From positions 1 through 64,000 of the forward strand of contig NZ_JACJOO010000072.1 of the NCBI RefSeq assembly GCF_014695575.1: a stretch of DNA of 64,000 bases, read 5' to 3'. The stretch is from Leptolyngbya sp. FACHB-8. GTDB lineage: Bacteria > Cyanobacteriota > Cyanobacteriia > Elainellales > Elainellaceae. Under the pieces are notes generated by a model, which had not been told where the DNA came from, ran no database searches, and worked only from the letters and a program-made list of their open reading frames with translations. Both the position numbers and the translations under genes were made by a program. Positions within the stretch are counted from its first letter, which is position 1. Each line of letters opens with the position of its first letter. Below, piece after piece: positions 34,496-42,649 of the stretch.

Positions 34496-35716
34496 ATGAG
34501 CCAGAACCAAAATCCATTTACGTTCACTCGCACTGTCTTGCTTTGGACTTCACTAGGAATTGTTTGCGGTCTATTTGCCTCAATTTATTGGATTGTTTTG
34601 TCTCATCTTATTCAAGGTTTTGAACAAGTTAGTGGAATTTCTCTACTATTTGTAATGCCTCTGGCTGGATTACTGATTGGCCTGGTCATTCATAAATTAG
34701 GAAATCCTGGGGAAATTGGCTTAATTATTGACAATATTCACCTCAACGAAGGGCGCTTATCTATGAGGGAAAATCCCTCTATGATTTTGTCGTCTTTGAT
34801 TAGTATTGCAAGTGGCGGAAGTGCCGGACCTGAAGCACCGATGGTGCAGGTAACAGGTTCGATGGGAACCTGGTTAGCCGATCGCTATCGTGTTAGTGGA
34901 GATGCCCTACGAACCTTGAGTATTGCCGGAATGGCATCAGGGTTTACGGTGCTCTTTGGAGCTCCTTTAGGAGGAGCTTTTTTTGCACTAGAAATTCTTC
35001 ACCATCAGCATGTTGTTGAATATTACGAAGCTATCTTGCCAGCTATTATCGCAAGCTGTGCAAGCTATGTCGTTTTTGTGGCAATTACTCAACTGGGGCT
35101 TGGGCCAACCTGGCACTTTCCCCAATACAGCATTAATAGCGTGAATGACTTTGTGGCAGCGATCGCATTCGGTATTGTGGGGGCGATCGCTGGCTGGCTA
35201 TTTATTCTAATTTTTCGTTTCTGTACTCGACAGTTTGAATCCTTAAAAGCAATTTATGTGCGAACAACCCTGGCAGGCTTGGGGCTTGGAATTTTGGCCA
35301 ATTTATTTCCCCTGACTCGCTTCTTTGGAGAGCATCAATTAGAACAGGTGATCGATGGTAACTTTCAATTACCGTTTTTGTTTGGGTTAATTGTTGCCAA
35401 GATGCTTGCTATCAGTATTACTGTAGCGGGAGGATGGCGTGGAGGAATTATTATTCCACTCTTCTTTATTGGTGCTTGCCTCGGCAAGGCTATGATTATG
35501 CTGAATGCTGGGTTAGACGAATCTTTGGCGATGATTTGCATTATGGCGGCCCTCAACGCAACCGTAACTCGAACACCCATTAGCACCACATTATTACTTG
35601 CTAAGTTAACTGGATTTAGCACCTTTGCTCCGATTCTTTTTGCCAGTGTCGTAGGTTTCTTGCTGGCTCCTCGGCATCCCTTTATTGCCTCTCAAATGAA
35701 AATGCGCCAGGAATGA
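34496..35716 (+). CDS. ClC-family chloride channel/antiporter
   Basis: Integral membrane protein of 406 residues with about ten hydrophobic segments. The ClC hallmark around the selectivity filter is ASGGSAGPEAPMVQVTGSMG near residues 103-122, and a second filter segment is AGGWRGGIIIPLFFIGACLG near 310. GASGFTVLFGAPLGGAFFALE-like segments match the family core. The C-terminal CBS domains seen in many ClCs are missing. Whether it works as a channel or a proton-coupled antiporter is not clear; the proton glutamate is probably Glu in GPEAP. It is a lone gene with a long AT-rich leader. Confidence 0.9.
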   Translation: MSQNQNPFTFTRTVLLWTSLGIVCGLFASIYWIVLSHLIQGFEQVSGISLLFVMPLAGLLIGLVIHKLGNPGEIGLIIDNIHLNEGRLSMRENPSMILSSLISIASGGSAGPEAPMVQVTGSMGTWLADRYRVSGDALRTLSIAGMASGFTVLFGAPLGGAFFALEILHHQHVVEYYEAILPAIIASCASYVVFVAITQLGLGPTWHFPQYSINSVNDFVAAIAFGIVGAIAGWLFILIFRFCTRQFESLKAIYVRTTLAGLGLGILANLFPLTRFFGEHQLEQVIDGNFQLPFLFGLIVAKMLAISITVAGGWRGGIIIPLFFIGACLGKAMIMLNAGLDESLAMICIMAALNATVTRTPISTTLLLAKLTGFSTFAPILFASVVGFLLAPRHPFIASQMKMRQE

Positions 35717-35751
35717 TTTAGATTCTCAATTATCATTCCTGCTGAGACATA

Positions 35752-35826
35752 GGACAAAAAGAGTGAGGCGGCGCATTGCGCCGCCTCACTCTTTTTGTCC
35801 TAACGAAAATGGCTACAGCTGTATAT
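35752..35826. mobile_element. repeat family A copy 1: 23-bp hairpin plus conserved flank
   Basis: A perfect 23-bp hairpin (35752-35774 with 35778-35800, ATT loop) is followed by a flank TAACGAAAATGGCTACAGCT plus TATAT (35801-35826). The same 26-base flank occurs at 42494-42519 with one mismatch. Shorter inverted repeats continue to about 35880. It lies between convergent clc and the allophanate-type gene. Confidence 0.7.
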
Positions 35827-35895
35827 CTTAAGAACTCGTTTGAAACGAGTGATTTTTCATGCACTAAATGCACGAGAAATGAACCCAAAGTTGAA

Positions 35896-36294
35896 TTAAG
35901 CGGTTGCAGTGACGGACTGCTTGTAAGCAACCCAACCACCGTAATTAGAAATATCTTCCCACCCATATTCTTCCACTTTCTCACGAGGGTAGAGAAAGGC
36001 TGTGGCAACTCCACCGTCTTGCAGAGGTACTTCTACCGGATACATGTGGGGGGGCTCGTTGGTAGCCAGGTAATCAAACTGTTCAATCGTCATTTCATAC
36101 ACTTCACCGGGAATAGAAATGCCGCCTTCTTCAACTTCATAAATTCCGGGATGCCAACCATTTTGTACAGAATGCAGCCGATAAAGTGGTTGTGTTTTGG
36201 CCTCTGCAATGAATTTGGCTTCCCCTAAATTCTGGTGGTCGGGTTGCCCCCGCAGCGCTGAACCACAGATAAAAACACGGCGAGTCTCGGTCAT
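35896..36294 (-). CDS. stand-alone allophanate hydrolase C-terminal domain homologue (AIG2/GGCT-like fold)
   Basis: A 132-residue protein with an AIG2/gamma-glutamylcyclotransferase-like start (MTETRRVFICGSALRGQPDH), a central SIPGEVYEMTIEQFDYL, and a C-terminal DISNYGGWVAYKQSV. These features match the C-terminal domain normally fused to the amidase domain of allophanate hydrolase (AtzF/DUR1-type), which handles N-carboxycarbamate. ATG 36294 has AGGAAGGA seven bases upstream, which favours it over earlier in-frame codons. It is divergent from an M20 amidase with an NtcA box between them, suggesting ureide or carbamate breakdown. The partner amidase domain is not in the window. Confidence 0.82.
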   Translation of the reverse strand: MTETRRVFICGSALRGQPDHQNLGEAKFIAEAKTQPLYRLHSVQNGWHPGIYEVEEGGISIPGEVYEMTIEQFDYLATNEPPHMYPVEVPLQDGGVATAFLYPREKVEEYGWEDISNYGGWVAYKQSVTATA

Positions 36295-36385
36295 GGTGTA
36301 GTCCTTCCTGACAAAATCAAATGAATTAGACTGTAGAGTAATTTCCGGCCTTCCTGAGTGCAGAGGCCAAAGAATTTCCCGAATG

Positions 36386-36399
36386 GTATTACTTGTTAC
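36386..36399 (+). promoter_or_regulatory. NtcA-binding site upstream of the amidase gene
   Basis: GTATTACTTGTTAC fits the NtcA consensus GTA-N8-TAC exactly. A TAN3T -10 box (TACAGT, 36424-36429) follows after 24 bases, the spacing of NtcA-activated promoters. The plus-strand amidase start is 80 bp further on. This places the locus under global nitrogen control in a nitrogen-limited cell. Confidence 0.75.
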
Positions 36400-36418
36400 C
36401 CTATTTCTTTTGGGGAAA

Positions 36419-36435
36419 TTGTATACAGTATACAA
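36419..36435. promoter_or_regulatory. 17-bp palindrome overlapping the -10 box
   Basis: TTGTATAC-A-GTATACAA is a perfect 8+1+8 palindrome covering the proposed -10 element of the amidase promoter. A local repressor site of the GntR type is possible, but no regulator gene lies nearby. The palindrome could also be fortuitous, since -10 boxes are AT-rich. Confidence 0.4.
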
Positions 36436-36509
36436 TTCGGTGAGGTTTTCTGCTGCTGAACTGCTTTGGAAAGCCACATTGTAATTTCTACTCTCATAAG
36501 GGGTGCTGT

Positions 36510-37748
36510 ATGGCTGTGCTTTCGCGGTTGGGGGTGAATGGCGATCGCCTGATGGGCTGGATCAATCGCCTGGCGAAAGTAGGGCGACAACCCAATGGGG
36601 ATATTTGTCGTCTGGCCTTCACCCAGGAGGACTTGCAGGCTCGCTATCTCGTGCAGCAATGGATGATGGAAGCGGGTCTGACCGTTCGTACCGACGCGGC
36701 TGGTAACTTGATTGGAACCTATGCGGGGTTATTGGATGGGGTTCCGGCTCTGGCCACGGGTTCTCATATTGACACCGTGCCGTCGGGCGGAGCTTATGAT
36801 GGCGTGCTGGGTGTACTGGCTGGCATCGAAGTGGTCAAGACCTTGCAGGATAATCAGGTGCGGCTGAAGCACCCTCTTGAGGTGATTGTCTTCACCGATG
36901 AGGAGAGTAGTATGGTCGGTGCCCGTAGTATGGCGGGGCTGGTGCCCGAATCTCCAGCCGATCTCAAGTTACGAGATGGGCTGAACATCACTGACTGCCT
37001 GGAGGCAATTGGCGGGAATTGGGAGGCAATTAAAACGGCAAAGCGTGGGCGCGATCGCATCGCCGCCTTTGTTGAACTTCACGTTGAGCAAGGGGCCGTG
37101 CTAGAGCGTGCTGGGAAAGAGATCGGTGTCGTGCAGGGCATTGTTGGCATGCGCCGCAGCAAAATTACCATTTTGGGTCAAGCTAATCATGCGGGCACCA
37201 CCCCGATGGATATGCGCCAGGATGCCCTGGTTGCTGCCGCTCAGGTGGTATTGGCCGTGCGTGACATTGCTCTGGTAATGCCGGGTGATCCGGTCGCAAC
37301 GGTTGGTTATCTGACCGTCGCCCCCAATGCTGCCAACATTGTGCCGGGTCAAGTGGAATTGACGGTGGATATTCGCGACCTCTCCCAGGGCTGTATGGAT
37401 GCCATGCAAGCACGATTGGAGGCGGAATTGCGGGCGATCGCCACAGCCACCGACACCACCATCTCCACCGAACTTATTCTGTTTGTCCCCCCATCTCCTG
37501 CCACCGATCGCATTCAAGCTACGATCGCAGCCGTTTGCGAAGACTTGCACCTGAGCAGTATTTCCATGCCCAGCCGAGCCGGCCACGATGCTATGGAAAT
37601 GGGCCGTATCACTGACATGGGCATGATTTTTGTTCCCAGTCAGCAAGGCCTGAGCCACTCAGGTCGAGAATACACGCCACCTGAGCAATGTATTCAAGGC
37701 GCAAACGTCCTGTTACAAACCTTCTTAAGGTTGGATGAGATGTACTGA
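36510..37748 (+). CDS. Zn-dependent M20 amidase (allantoate amidohydrolase / N-carbamoylase type)
   Basis: Dizinc hydrolase of 412 residues in the hydantoinase/carbamoylase family, which opens ureido or carbamoyl-amino compounds and releases ammonia and CO2. Metal ligands sit in GSHIDTVPSGGAYDG near residues 89-103, the catalytic Glu-Glu in FTDEESSM, ELHVEQGAVLE near 190, and GLSHSGREYTPPEQ near the end. The dimerisation lid with GQANHAGTTPMD is present. The start MAVLSRLGVNGDRL follows AAGGGG. Exact substrate (allantoate, N-carbamoyl amino acid or beta-ureidopropionate) is open. The NtcA site upstream and the ABC importer downstream support nitrogen scavenging. Confidence 0.9.
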   Translation: MAVLSRLGVNGDRLMGWINRLAKVGRQPNGDICRLAFTQEDLQARYLVQQWMMEAGLTVRTDAAGNLIGTYAGLLDGVPALATGSHIDTVPSGGAYDGVLGVLAGIEVVKTLQDNQVRLKHPLEVIVFTDEESSMVGARSMAGLVPESPADLKLRDGLNITDCLEAIGGNWEAIKTAKRGRDRIAAFVELHVEQGAVLERAGKEIGVVQGIVGMRRSKITILGQANHAGTTPMDMRQDALVAAAQVVLAVRDIALVMPGDPVATVGYLTVAPNAANIVPGQVELTVDIRDLSQGCMDAMQARLEAELRAIATATDTTISTELILFVPPSPATDRIQATIAAVCEDLHLSSISMPSRAGHDAMEMGRITDMGMIFVPSQQGLSHSGREYTPPEQCIQGANVLLQTFLRLDEMY

Positions 37749-38023
37749 GGCAAAAAGGGAATGGGTAATTGGTAAGCGAATAGGGATAATACCAACCTTC
37801 TCCCACTTTCCTCTTGTCCCTCCACTTTCCTGTTCCTTTGATCCCTCTCCCTCTTCTCGACAAAAAAGTTATTTGGGATACAGTCTCTTCTCTGGTAATC
37901 GTTTGTAGTAGTCACTAAGCAAAGTGCCTTATGCAAACCGAAAGCAAAACCAATGGTTAACGCAACTCTGGCCAGCTCATAAGTTTTTTTGCCTAATTAG
38001 GATTTATTCTCCAGGACAAAGCT

Positions 38024-39205
38024 ATGGCTCAATCCTCCGATACTTTGCCCCTTCTAGTGCCAGCAGAATCACCGTCCGATCACAGTTTGCAGCAAGAATT
38101 GGCATCCCATTCTGCCGGGGTGTCATTGCGAAATGTTAGCAAGACCTATGGCAACAACTTTGTTGCAGTTCAGGATATTGACCTGGATATTCCGGCTGGT
38201 TCTTACTGTTGCTTGTTGGGGCCAAGCGGATGTGGTAAAACCACGACGCTACGGATGATTGCAGGCCACGAAACGATTACCAGCGGAGACATCTATATTG
38301 GTAGCACGCGGATTAATGATCTGCCACCTACCCGCCGGAATACGGCGATGATGTTTCAAAACTATGCCCTGTTTCCCCATAAAACTGTTTGGCAGAATAT
38401 TGAGTTTGGCTTGCGGATGAAGGGTATTCCTAAGGCGGAGCGCGATCGCCGCGTTAGTGAAGTGGTCGAAATTGTCGGCCTCAATCGCTTTGTCGATCGC
38501 AAACCTGCCATGCTGAGCGGTGGTCAGCAACAGCGCGTTGCCCTTGCCCGTGCGTTGGTCACCCGCCCGGCTGTGTTGATGCTGGATGAACCCCTGAGCG
38601 CTTTAGACGAAAACCTTCGGGTTAAAACTCGTAGCGAACTGCGTCGGCTTCAGAAACAATTTGGCATGACCTTTATTCAGGTCACCCATGGCCAGGATGA
38701 AGCCTTTGCCCTCTCAGATCAAATTGTTGTGATGGATCACGGACGAATTGATCAGATAGGGACTCCAGGTGAAATTTTTGCCAAGCCATCGTCTCGCTTT
38801 GTCGCTCGGTTTGTAGGTGATAACAATATCTTCGTCGGCAAAGTGGCGGGTGTCGCTGGTCCCAGTGGGCCGGTGAAACTGGAAGTGGACCAATTGGGGA
38901 CATTCCTGTGTCAGGGAGAAGGAGCTTCTGAGGGGATGACGGCTGCCTGCTGTGTGCGGAGCGATCGCCTCACCCTCCTTCCCTACCCTCCCGAAGATCC
39001 CGATGCCCTTAACCAATTCCCCGCGCGCGTGATTTCGGTGGAGTTCACCGGATATATCACTCGCGTCACGTTGCTCACTGAAGCAACAGCAGAAGAAATC
39101 ACCTATAAGGTTCGCAGCCATGACTGGATGGCGAATCCAGCCCGAGAAGGGCAGTTGGTCACATTAGCCTGGAGCCCAGAAGATTGTATCTTCCTGGCCC
39201 ATTAG
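38024..39205 (+). CDS. ABC transporter ATP-binding protein, PotA-like
   Basis: ATPase of a polyamine/opine-type importer (393 residues). Walker A is GPSGCGKTT near 66-74, the signature is LSGGQQQRVALARAL near 165, Walker B is MLDEPLSALD, and the switch histidine is in VTHGQDEAF. The last 110 residues form a TOBE domain. It is followed by a Tat-exported binding protein and two permeases on the same strand, giving a complete importer. An N-terminal extension of about 25 residues is unusual but has no recognised motif. Substrate is unknown; the neighbouring amidase points to a nitrogen compound. Confidence 0.93.
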   Translation: MAQSSDTLPLLVPAESPSDHSLQQELASHSAGVSLRNVSKTYGNNFVAVQDIDLDIPAGSYCCLLGPSGCGKTTTLRMIAGHETITSGDIYIGSTRINDLPPTRRNTAMMFQNYALFPHKTVWQNIEFGLRMKGIPKAERDRRVSEVVEIVGLNRFVDRKPAMLSGGQQQRVALARALVTRPAVLMLDEPLSALDENLRVKTRSELRRLQKQFGMTFIQVTHGQDEAFALSDQIVVMDHGRIDQIGTPGEIFAKPSSRFVARFVGDNNIFVGKVAGVAGPSGPVKLEVDQLGTFLCQGEGASEGMTAACCVRSDRLTLLPYPPEDPDALNQFPARVISVEFTGYITRVTLLTEATAEEITYKVRSHDWMANPAREGQLVTLAWSPEDCIFLAH

Positions 39206-39347
39206 TCCGGGCGAATGTGGCTTTGTCGGTGACTATCTCTTGGCCATCCATGCGGTCTTGAACCGAGTTGCGATCGCCAATTTTTCGGAAGGTTGAAACT
39301 CTTAACCTCGTTCAAACTTTACATTTTTCTAAAACTTCAGGATAACT

Positions 39348-40661
39348 ATGGCCAAAATTTCTCGTCGTCAGGTGATTCGCACGGGTTTAGCGGCTGGAGC
39401 GGCGATCGCAGCGACTCGCTGTGCCCGTAGTGAAGCTCCCAGTGGTACTCCCAACAACCCGGCTCCCGGCCCCGAGGTCAATACCAATCAGATCAAAGAC
39501 GTAACCCTCCGCTTTATCGGAACTGGGGTATCGCAGATCAACGAAATCCGCGACAAAGCCCAGAAAGACCTCGGCTTTAAGCTGGATATGCGGGCGCTGA
39601 GTACCGAGGAAAACAACCAGATCGCTATCACTCAACCGGGCCAATACGACATCTTTGACGGGGAATATTTCAGCTTGCCGCTGGTCGTACCCTCGGGTAA
39701 TCTCCAGCCTATCGACGTGAGCAAGATTACCAATTTCGATAAAATTGTTCCCTTCTTCACCAGCGGTAAGTTTGATGGGATGCCTGTGGAAAAATCCCAG
39801 GGTACAGCTCCTTTTAAGGTGATGTACGTGAAGGATGCAACCTCCTCGGAGTTTTCCCCCACCCCCACGAACTTTGCAACGCTGATCCCATTCCAGTACA
39901 ACGCGGATACCCTGGGCTATCGTCCTGATCTAGTGGGTCGCAAGATTGAGTCCTGGGCTGAGCTGTTCAATTCTGAATTCAAGGGCAAAACTGCCATCCT
40001 GGATATTCCTCAGATTGGCATTATGGACGCTGCTATGGTGGCTGAAGCCTCAGGCCTGATGACTTTTGGCGACAAGGGCAACATGACCCGCGAGGAAATT
40101 GACAAGATTACGGACATTCTCAAAGAACAGAAGCGCAATGGACAGTTCCGCGCTTTCTGGAAGACCTTTGATGAGTCAGTAAACCTGATGTCTTCTGGCG
40201 AAGTGGTGTTGCAGTCCATGTGGTCGCCCGCGGTAACAGCGGTGAAATCAAAGAACATTCAATGCGTATATGCTCCGCTAAAAGAGGGCTATCGTGGTTG
40301 GGGTGGTGGCATTGGCCTTTCCAAGAACCTCTCAGGTGTTGCGCTGGATGCGGCATACGAGTATATCAACTGGATGTTGGAAGGCTGGGTAGGTGCATTC
40401 CTCGGTCGCCAGGGTTACTATAGTGCCGCTCCTGAAACCGCTAAGAAGTACATGTCTCAGGCCGAGTGGGATTTCTGGTACGAAGGGAAGGCCGCTTCTG
40501 AGGACATGGTCGATCCCTTCGGCAAGACTCTGGAGAAGCAGGGTGCTATCCGGGATGGTGGTTCCTTTAAGGAGCGCTTTGGCAACATCGTCTGCTGGAA
40601 CTCCACTATGCAAGAGAACACCTATCTCGTGCAGAAGTGGAACGAATTCATCGCATCCTAA
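39348..40661 (+). CDS. ABC transporter substrate-binding protein with Tat signal, PotD-like
   Basis: Periplasmic solute-binding protein of 437 residues. The N-terminus MAKISRRQVIRTGLAAGAAI is a twin-arginine signal, so the protein is exported folded. The body resembles spermidine/putrescine-type receptors, with IPFQYNADTLGYRPDLV and SWAELFNSEFKGKTAILDIP typical of that group. It lies between the ATPase and permease genes and is followed by a hairpin with a T-run, which would allow more binding protein than permease to be made. No lipobox is evident (residue before Cys is Arg). Confidence 0.9.
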   Translation: MAKISRRQVIRTGLAAGAAIAATRCARSEAPSGTPNNPAPGPEVNTNQIKDVTLRFIGTGVSQINEIRDKAQKDLGFKLDMRALSTEENNQIAITQPGQYDIFDGEYFSLPLVVPSGNLQPIDVSKITNFDKIVPFFTSGKFDGMPVEKSQGTAPFKVMYVKDATSSEFSPTPTNFATLIPFQYNADTLGYRPDLVGRKIESWAELFNSEFKGKTAILDIPQIGIMDAAMVAEASGLMTFGDKGNMTREEIDKITDILKEQKRNGQFRAFWKTFDESVNLMSSGEVVLQSMWSPAVTAVKSKNIQCVYAPLKEGYRGWGGGIGLSKNLSGVALDAAYEYINWMLEGWVGAFLGRQGYYSAAPETAKKYMSQAEWDFWYEGKAASEDMVDPFGKTLEKQGAIRDGGSFKERFGNIVCWNSTMQENTYLVQKWNEFIAS

Positions 40662-40668
40662 TTTGAGG

Positions 40669-40711
40669 AGTTAGTGGTTCGTGCCTGTTGTGCACGAACC
40701 ACTAACTTTTT
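40669..40711 (+). terminator. hairpin terminator after the binding-protein gene
   Basis: A perfect 16-bp stem (40669-40684 with 40692-40707) and 7-nt loop followed by TTTTTC. It probably reduces transcription into the permease genes. Confidence 0.8.
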
Positions 40712-40761
40712 CTCATGCCTTTATTTAAGAATTAATCTCCTGCCATCTTCCCTGAAGGCCC

Positions 40762-41619
40762 ATGGATAGAACCGTTAAAACACTTCAAATTTACGGCCTG
40801 GCGATTCCTCAAACCCTTGTTTTCCTGCTATTCCTGGTATTTCCAATCCTGGGAATTGTGGTTGTCAGCTTTTGGCAATTCAACGGGTTTGCTATGGTGC
40901 CAGGGTTTACGCTGGATAATTACCGCGCCATTTTTACATCTGATGTCACGCTCAGAACCTATCTGAATACATTTAAGTATGTATTCCTGGTTTGGTCTTT
41001 TTGCTTGGTCATTGGTTATCTAGTTGCTTACTTCCTGGCATTTTATGTGGAAGATAAGCGGCTACAAATCATCCTTTTCTTGATATGTACAGTTCCATTC
41101 TGGACGTCCAACATTATTCGGATGATTTCCTGGATTCCCCTATTAGGTAAAGAGGGGTTAATCAATAGCTTTTTGATTCATATTGGTTTGATCAATCAAC
41201 CCCTTGAATGGTTGCTATTTTCTGATTTCGCCATTGTCTTGGGGATGGTGCATCTCTATAACTTTTTCATGATTGCGCCCATCTTCAATAGCTTGATGCG
41301 AATTGATCGAAACCTGATTACTGCCGCTGAAGATATGGGGGCATCAGGTTTCCAAATTTTCAAAGAGGTGATTCTGCCGCTGTCGGCTCCCGGTATTGCG
41401 ATCGGGTCGATCTTTCTGGTCACCATCATTATGGGTGAATTCGTCACCGTTCGTCTGATGGGAGGTGGTCAGTCAGCCTCGGTTGGAAAGCTGATTCAAA
41501 CTCAAATTGGCAGTATTCAGTATCCCCTGGCTGCGGCGAATGCTGTCATTTTGTTGCTGGTTACTTTGACACTGGTGCTAGCAATTCTGCGCGTTGTCAA
41601 TATTCGAAAAGAACTGTAA
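40762..41619 (+). CDS. ABC transporter permease, PotB-like
   Basis: Inner-membrane permease of 285 residues with about six helices, starting with LAIPQTLVFLLFLVFPILGI. The cytoplasmic EAA loop, AAEDMGASGFQIFKEVILP near residues 190-208, is the contact to the ATPase. It belongs to the PotB/opine-type group and pairs with the next gene; 17 bp separate its stop from the PotC-like start. Confidence 0.93.
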   Translation: MDRTVKTLQIYGLAIPQTLVFLLFLVFPILGIVVVSFWQFNGFAMVPGFTLDNYRAIFTSDVTLRTYLNTFKYVFLVWSFCLVIGYLVAYFLAFYVEDKRLQIILFLICTVPFWTSNIIRMISWIPLLGKEGLINSFLIHIGLINQPLEWLLFSDFAIVLGMVHLYNFFMIAPIFNSLMRIDRNLITAAEDMGASGFQIFKEVILPLSAPGIAIGSIFLVTIIMGEFVTVRLMGGGQSASVGKLIQTQIGSIQYPLAAANAVILLLVTLTLVLAILRVVNIRKEL

Positions 41620-41635
41620 TCGCAACGGTGCTGAT

Positions 41636-42448
41636 ATGAGAAAGCGATCGCTCACCTTCTATCTTTTAGCCGCCTTCTTTGGGCTCTTTGTGCTGTTTCT
41701 CTACGGCCCGATGATCTCCATTTTCATCCTCAGCTTTCAGGGGCCAGAGGGCGGTTTGACCTTCCCGATGCGCGGGTTTAGCCCCACCTACTGGTTGTTG
41801 CAAGTGTTTCAGGAACAACGGGTGGGAAACTTTGTGGAGGCGTTCTGGCGATCGCTTGCCCTCGGTTTAGTGGTTACCCTGCTGTCCTTGATTGTCAGTG
41901 TTATGGCAGGTTTGGCATTCCGCAGCCGCTTCAAAGGCTCTGGTGTGCTGTTTTATCTCACCATTGCCAGTCTGATTGTGCCAAGCATCCTTATTTCTCT
42001 GGGTATTGGTATTGTTTTCCAAATTTTAAAGTTGGAAACCAACTGGTTTTCCTCGGGGCTAGGGGCGCATCTTACCTGGACGGTTCCCTTTGCTTTTCTT
42101 ATCGTGCTGGGCATTTTCAACCGCTTCAATCCTTCCTATGAGGAAGCTGCCCGTGACCTGGGAGCTGGAGATGTAGTCACATTCTGGGATGTAATTTTCC
42201 CGCTGATTGCCCCAAGTCTTTTGGGTATTGGCATCCTGGCGTTTACGCTGTCCTATGACGAGTTCACCCGTACATCTCTAATCTCTGGGCAAAATAGTAC
42301 CCTGCCGCTAGAGATTTTCGGGATGACGACTAACGTGACTTCCCCCGCTTTGTATGCGCTCGGGACTCTCACGACCCTGTTCTCTTTTGCGCTGATTATC
42401 ATTGCACTTGTTGCTTACAATGCCCTCAACAAACAGCAAAAAACTTGA
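41636..42448 (+). CDS. ABC transporter permease, PotC-like
   Basis: Second permease subunit (270 residues, ATG 41636, MRKRSLTFYLLAAFFGLFVL). The EAA loop is YEEAARDLGAGDVVTFWDVI near residue 165, and SYDEFTRTSLISG in the next helix is typical of PotC. A start further upstream would overlap the preceding gene; ATG 41636 gives a normal N-terminus. It closes the amidase-importer locus. Confidence 0.93.
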   Translation: MRKRSLTFYLLAAFFGLFVLFLYGPMISIFILSFQGPEGGLTFPMRGFSPTYWLLQVFQEQRVGNFVEAFWRSLALGLVVTLLSLIVSVMAGLAFRSRFKGSGVLFYLTIASLIVPSILISLGIGIVFQILKLETNWFSSGLGAHLTWTVPFAFLIVLGIFNRFNPSYEEAARDLGAGDVVTFWDVIFPLIAPSLLGIGILAFTLSYDEFTRTSLISGQNSTLPLEIFGMTTNVTSPALYALGTLTTLFSFALIIIALVAYNALNKQQKT

Positions 42449-42493
42449 GATATCTGGTTTAGAGTAAAACGCACCATCCTACTCTTTTTACCC

Positions 42494-42519
42494 TAACGAA
42501 AATGGCTACAGCTATATAT
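42494..42519. repeat. repeat family A copy 2 (conserved flank)
   Basis: TAACGAAAATGGCTACAGCT plus ATATAT matches 35801-35826 at 25 of 26 positions. To its left lies a decayed inverted repeat (TTAGAGTA / TACTCT) instead of the perfect hairpin of copy 1. Confidence 0.7.
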
Positions 42520-42547
42520 TCAAGTCTGGCACTGTGTCAAAAAAGCG

Positions 42548-42604
42548 AACCCAAAGCCCTGATTTTGCTGCTTCTTTACAGCGACAAAATCAAGACTTTG
42601 GGTT
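42548..42604. repeat. interrupted hairpin between convergent genes
   Basis: AACCCAAAG (42548-42556) pairs with 42596-42604 and TGATTTTGCTG with CAG...CAAAATCA inside it. It lies between the convergent PotC-like and caspase-like genes and may act as a terminator region. Confidence 0.65.
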
Positions 42605-42649
42605 GGGGGTCAATCTATTAATCGGCTCAGTTTTCCACAATTCAAAACG

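Noticed and set aside
36396-36659. Minus-strand frame of 87 codons across the amidase start
   Set aside because: It covers the NtcA promoter and overlaps the amidase; no features.
37895-37908. GTAATCGTTTGTAG as a second NtcA site before the PotA-like gene
   Set aside because: The second half-site is TAG rather than TAC and no TAN3T lies at the right distance.
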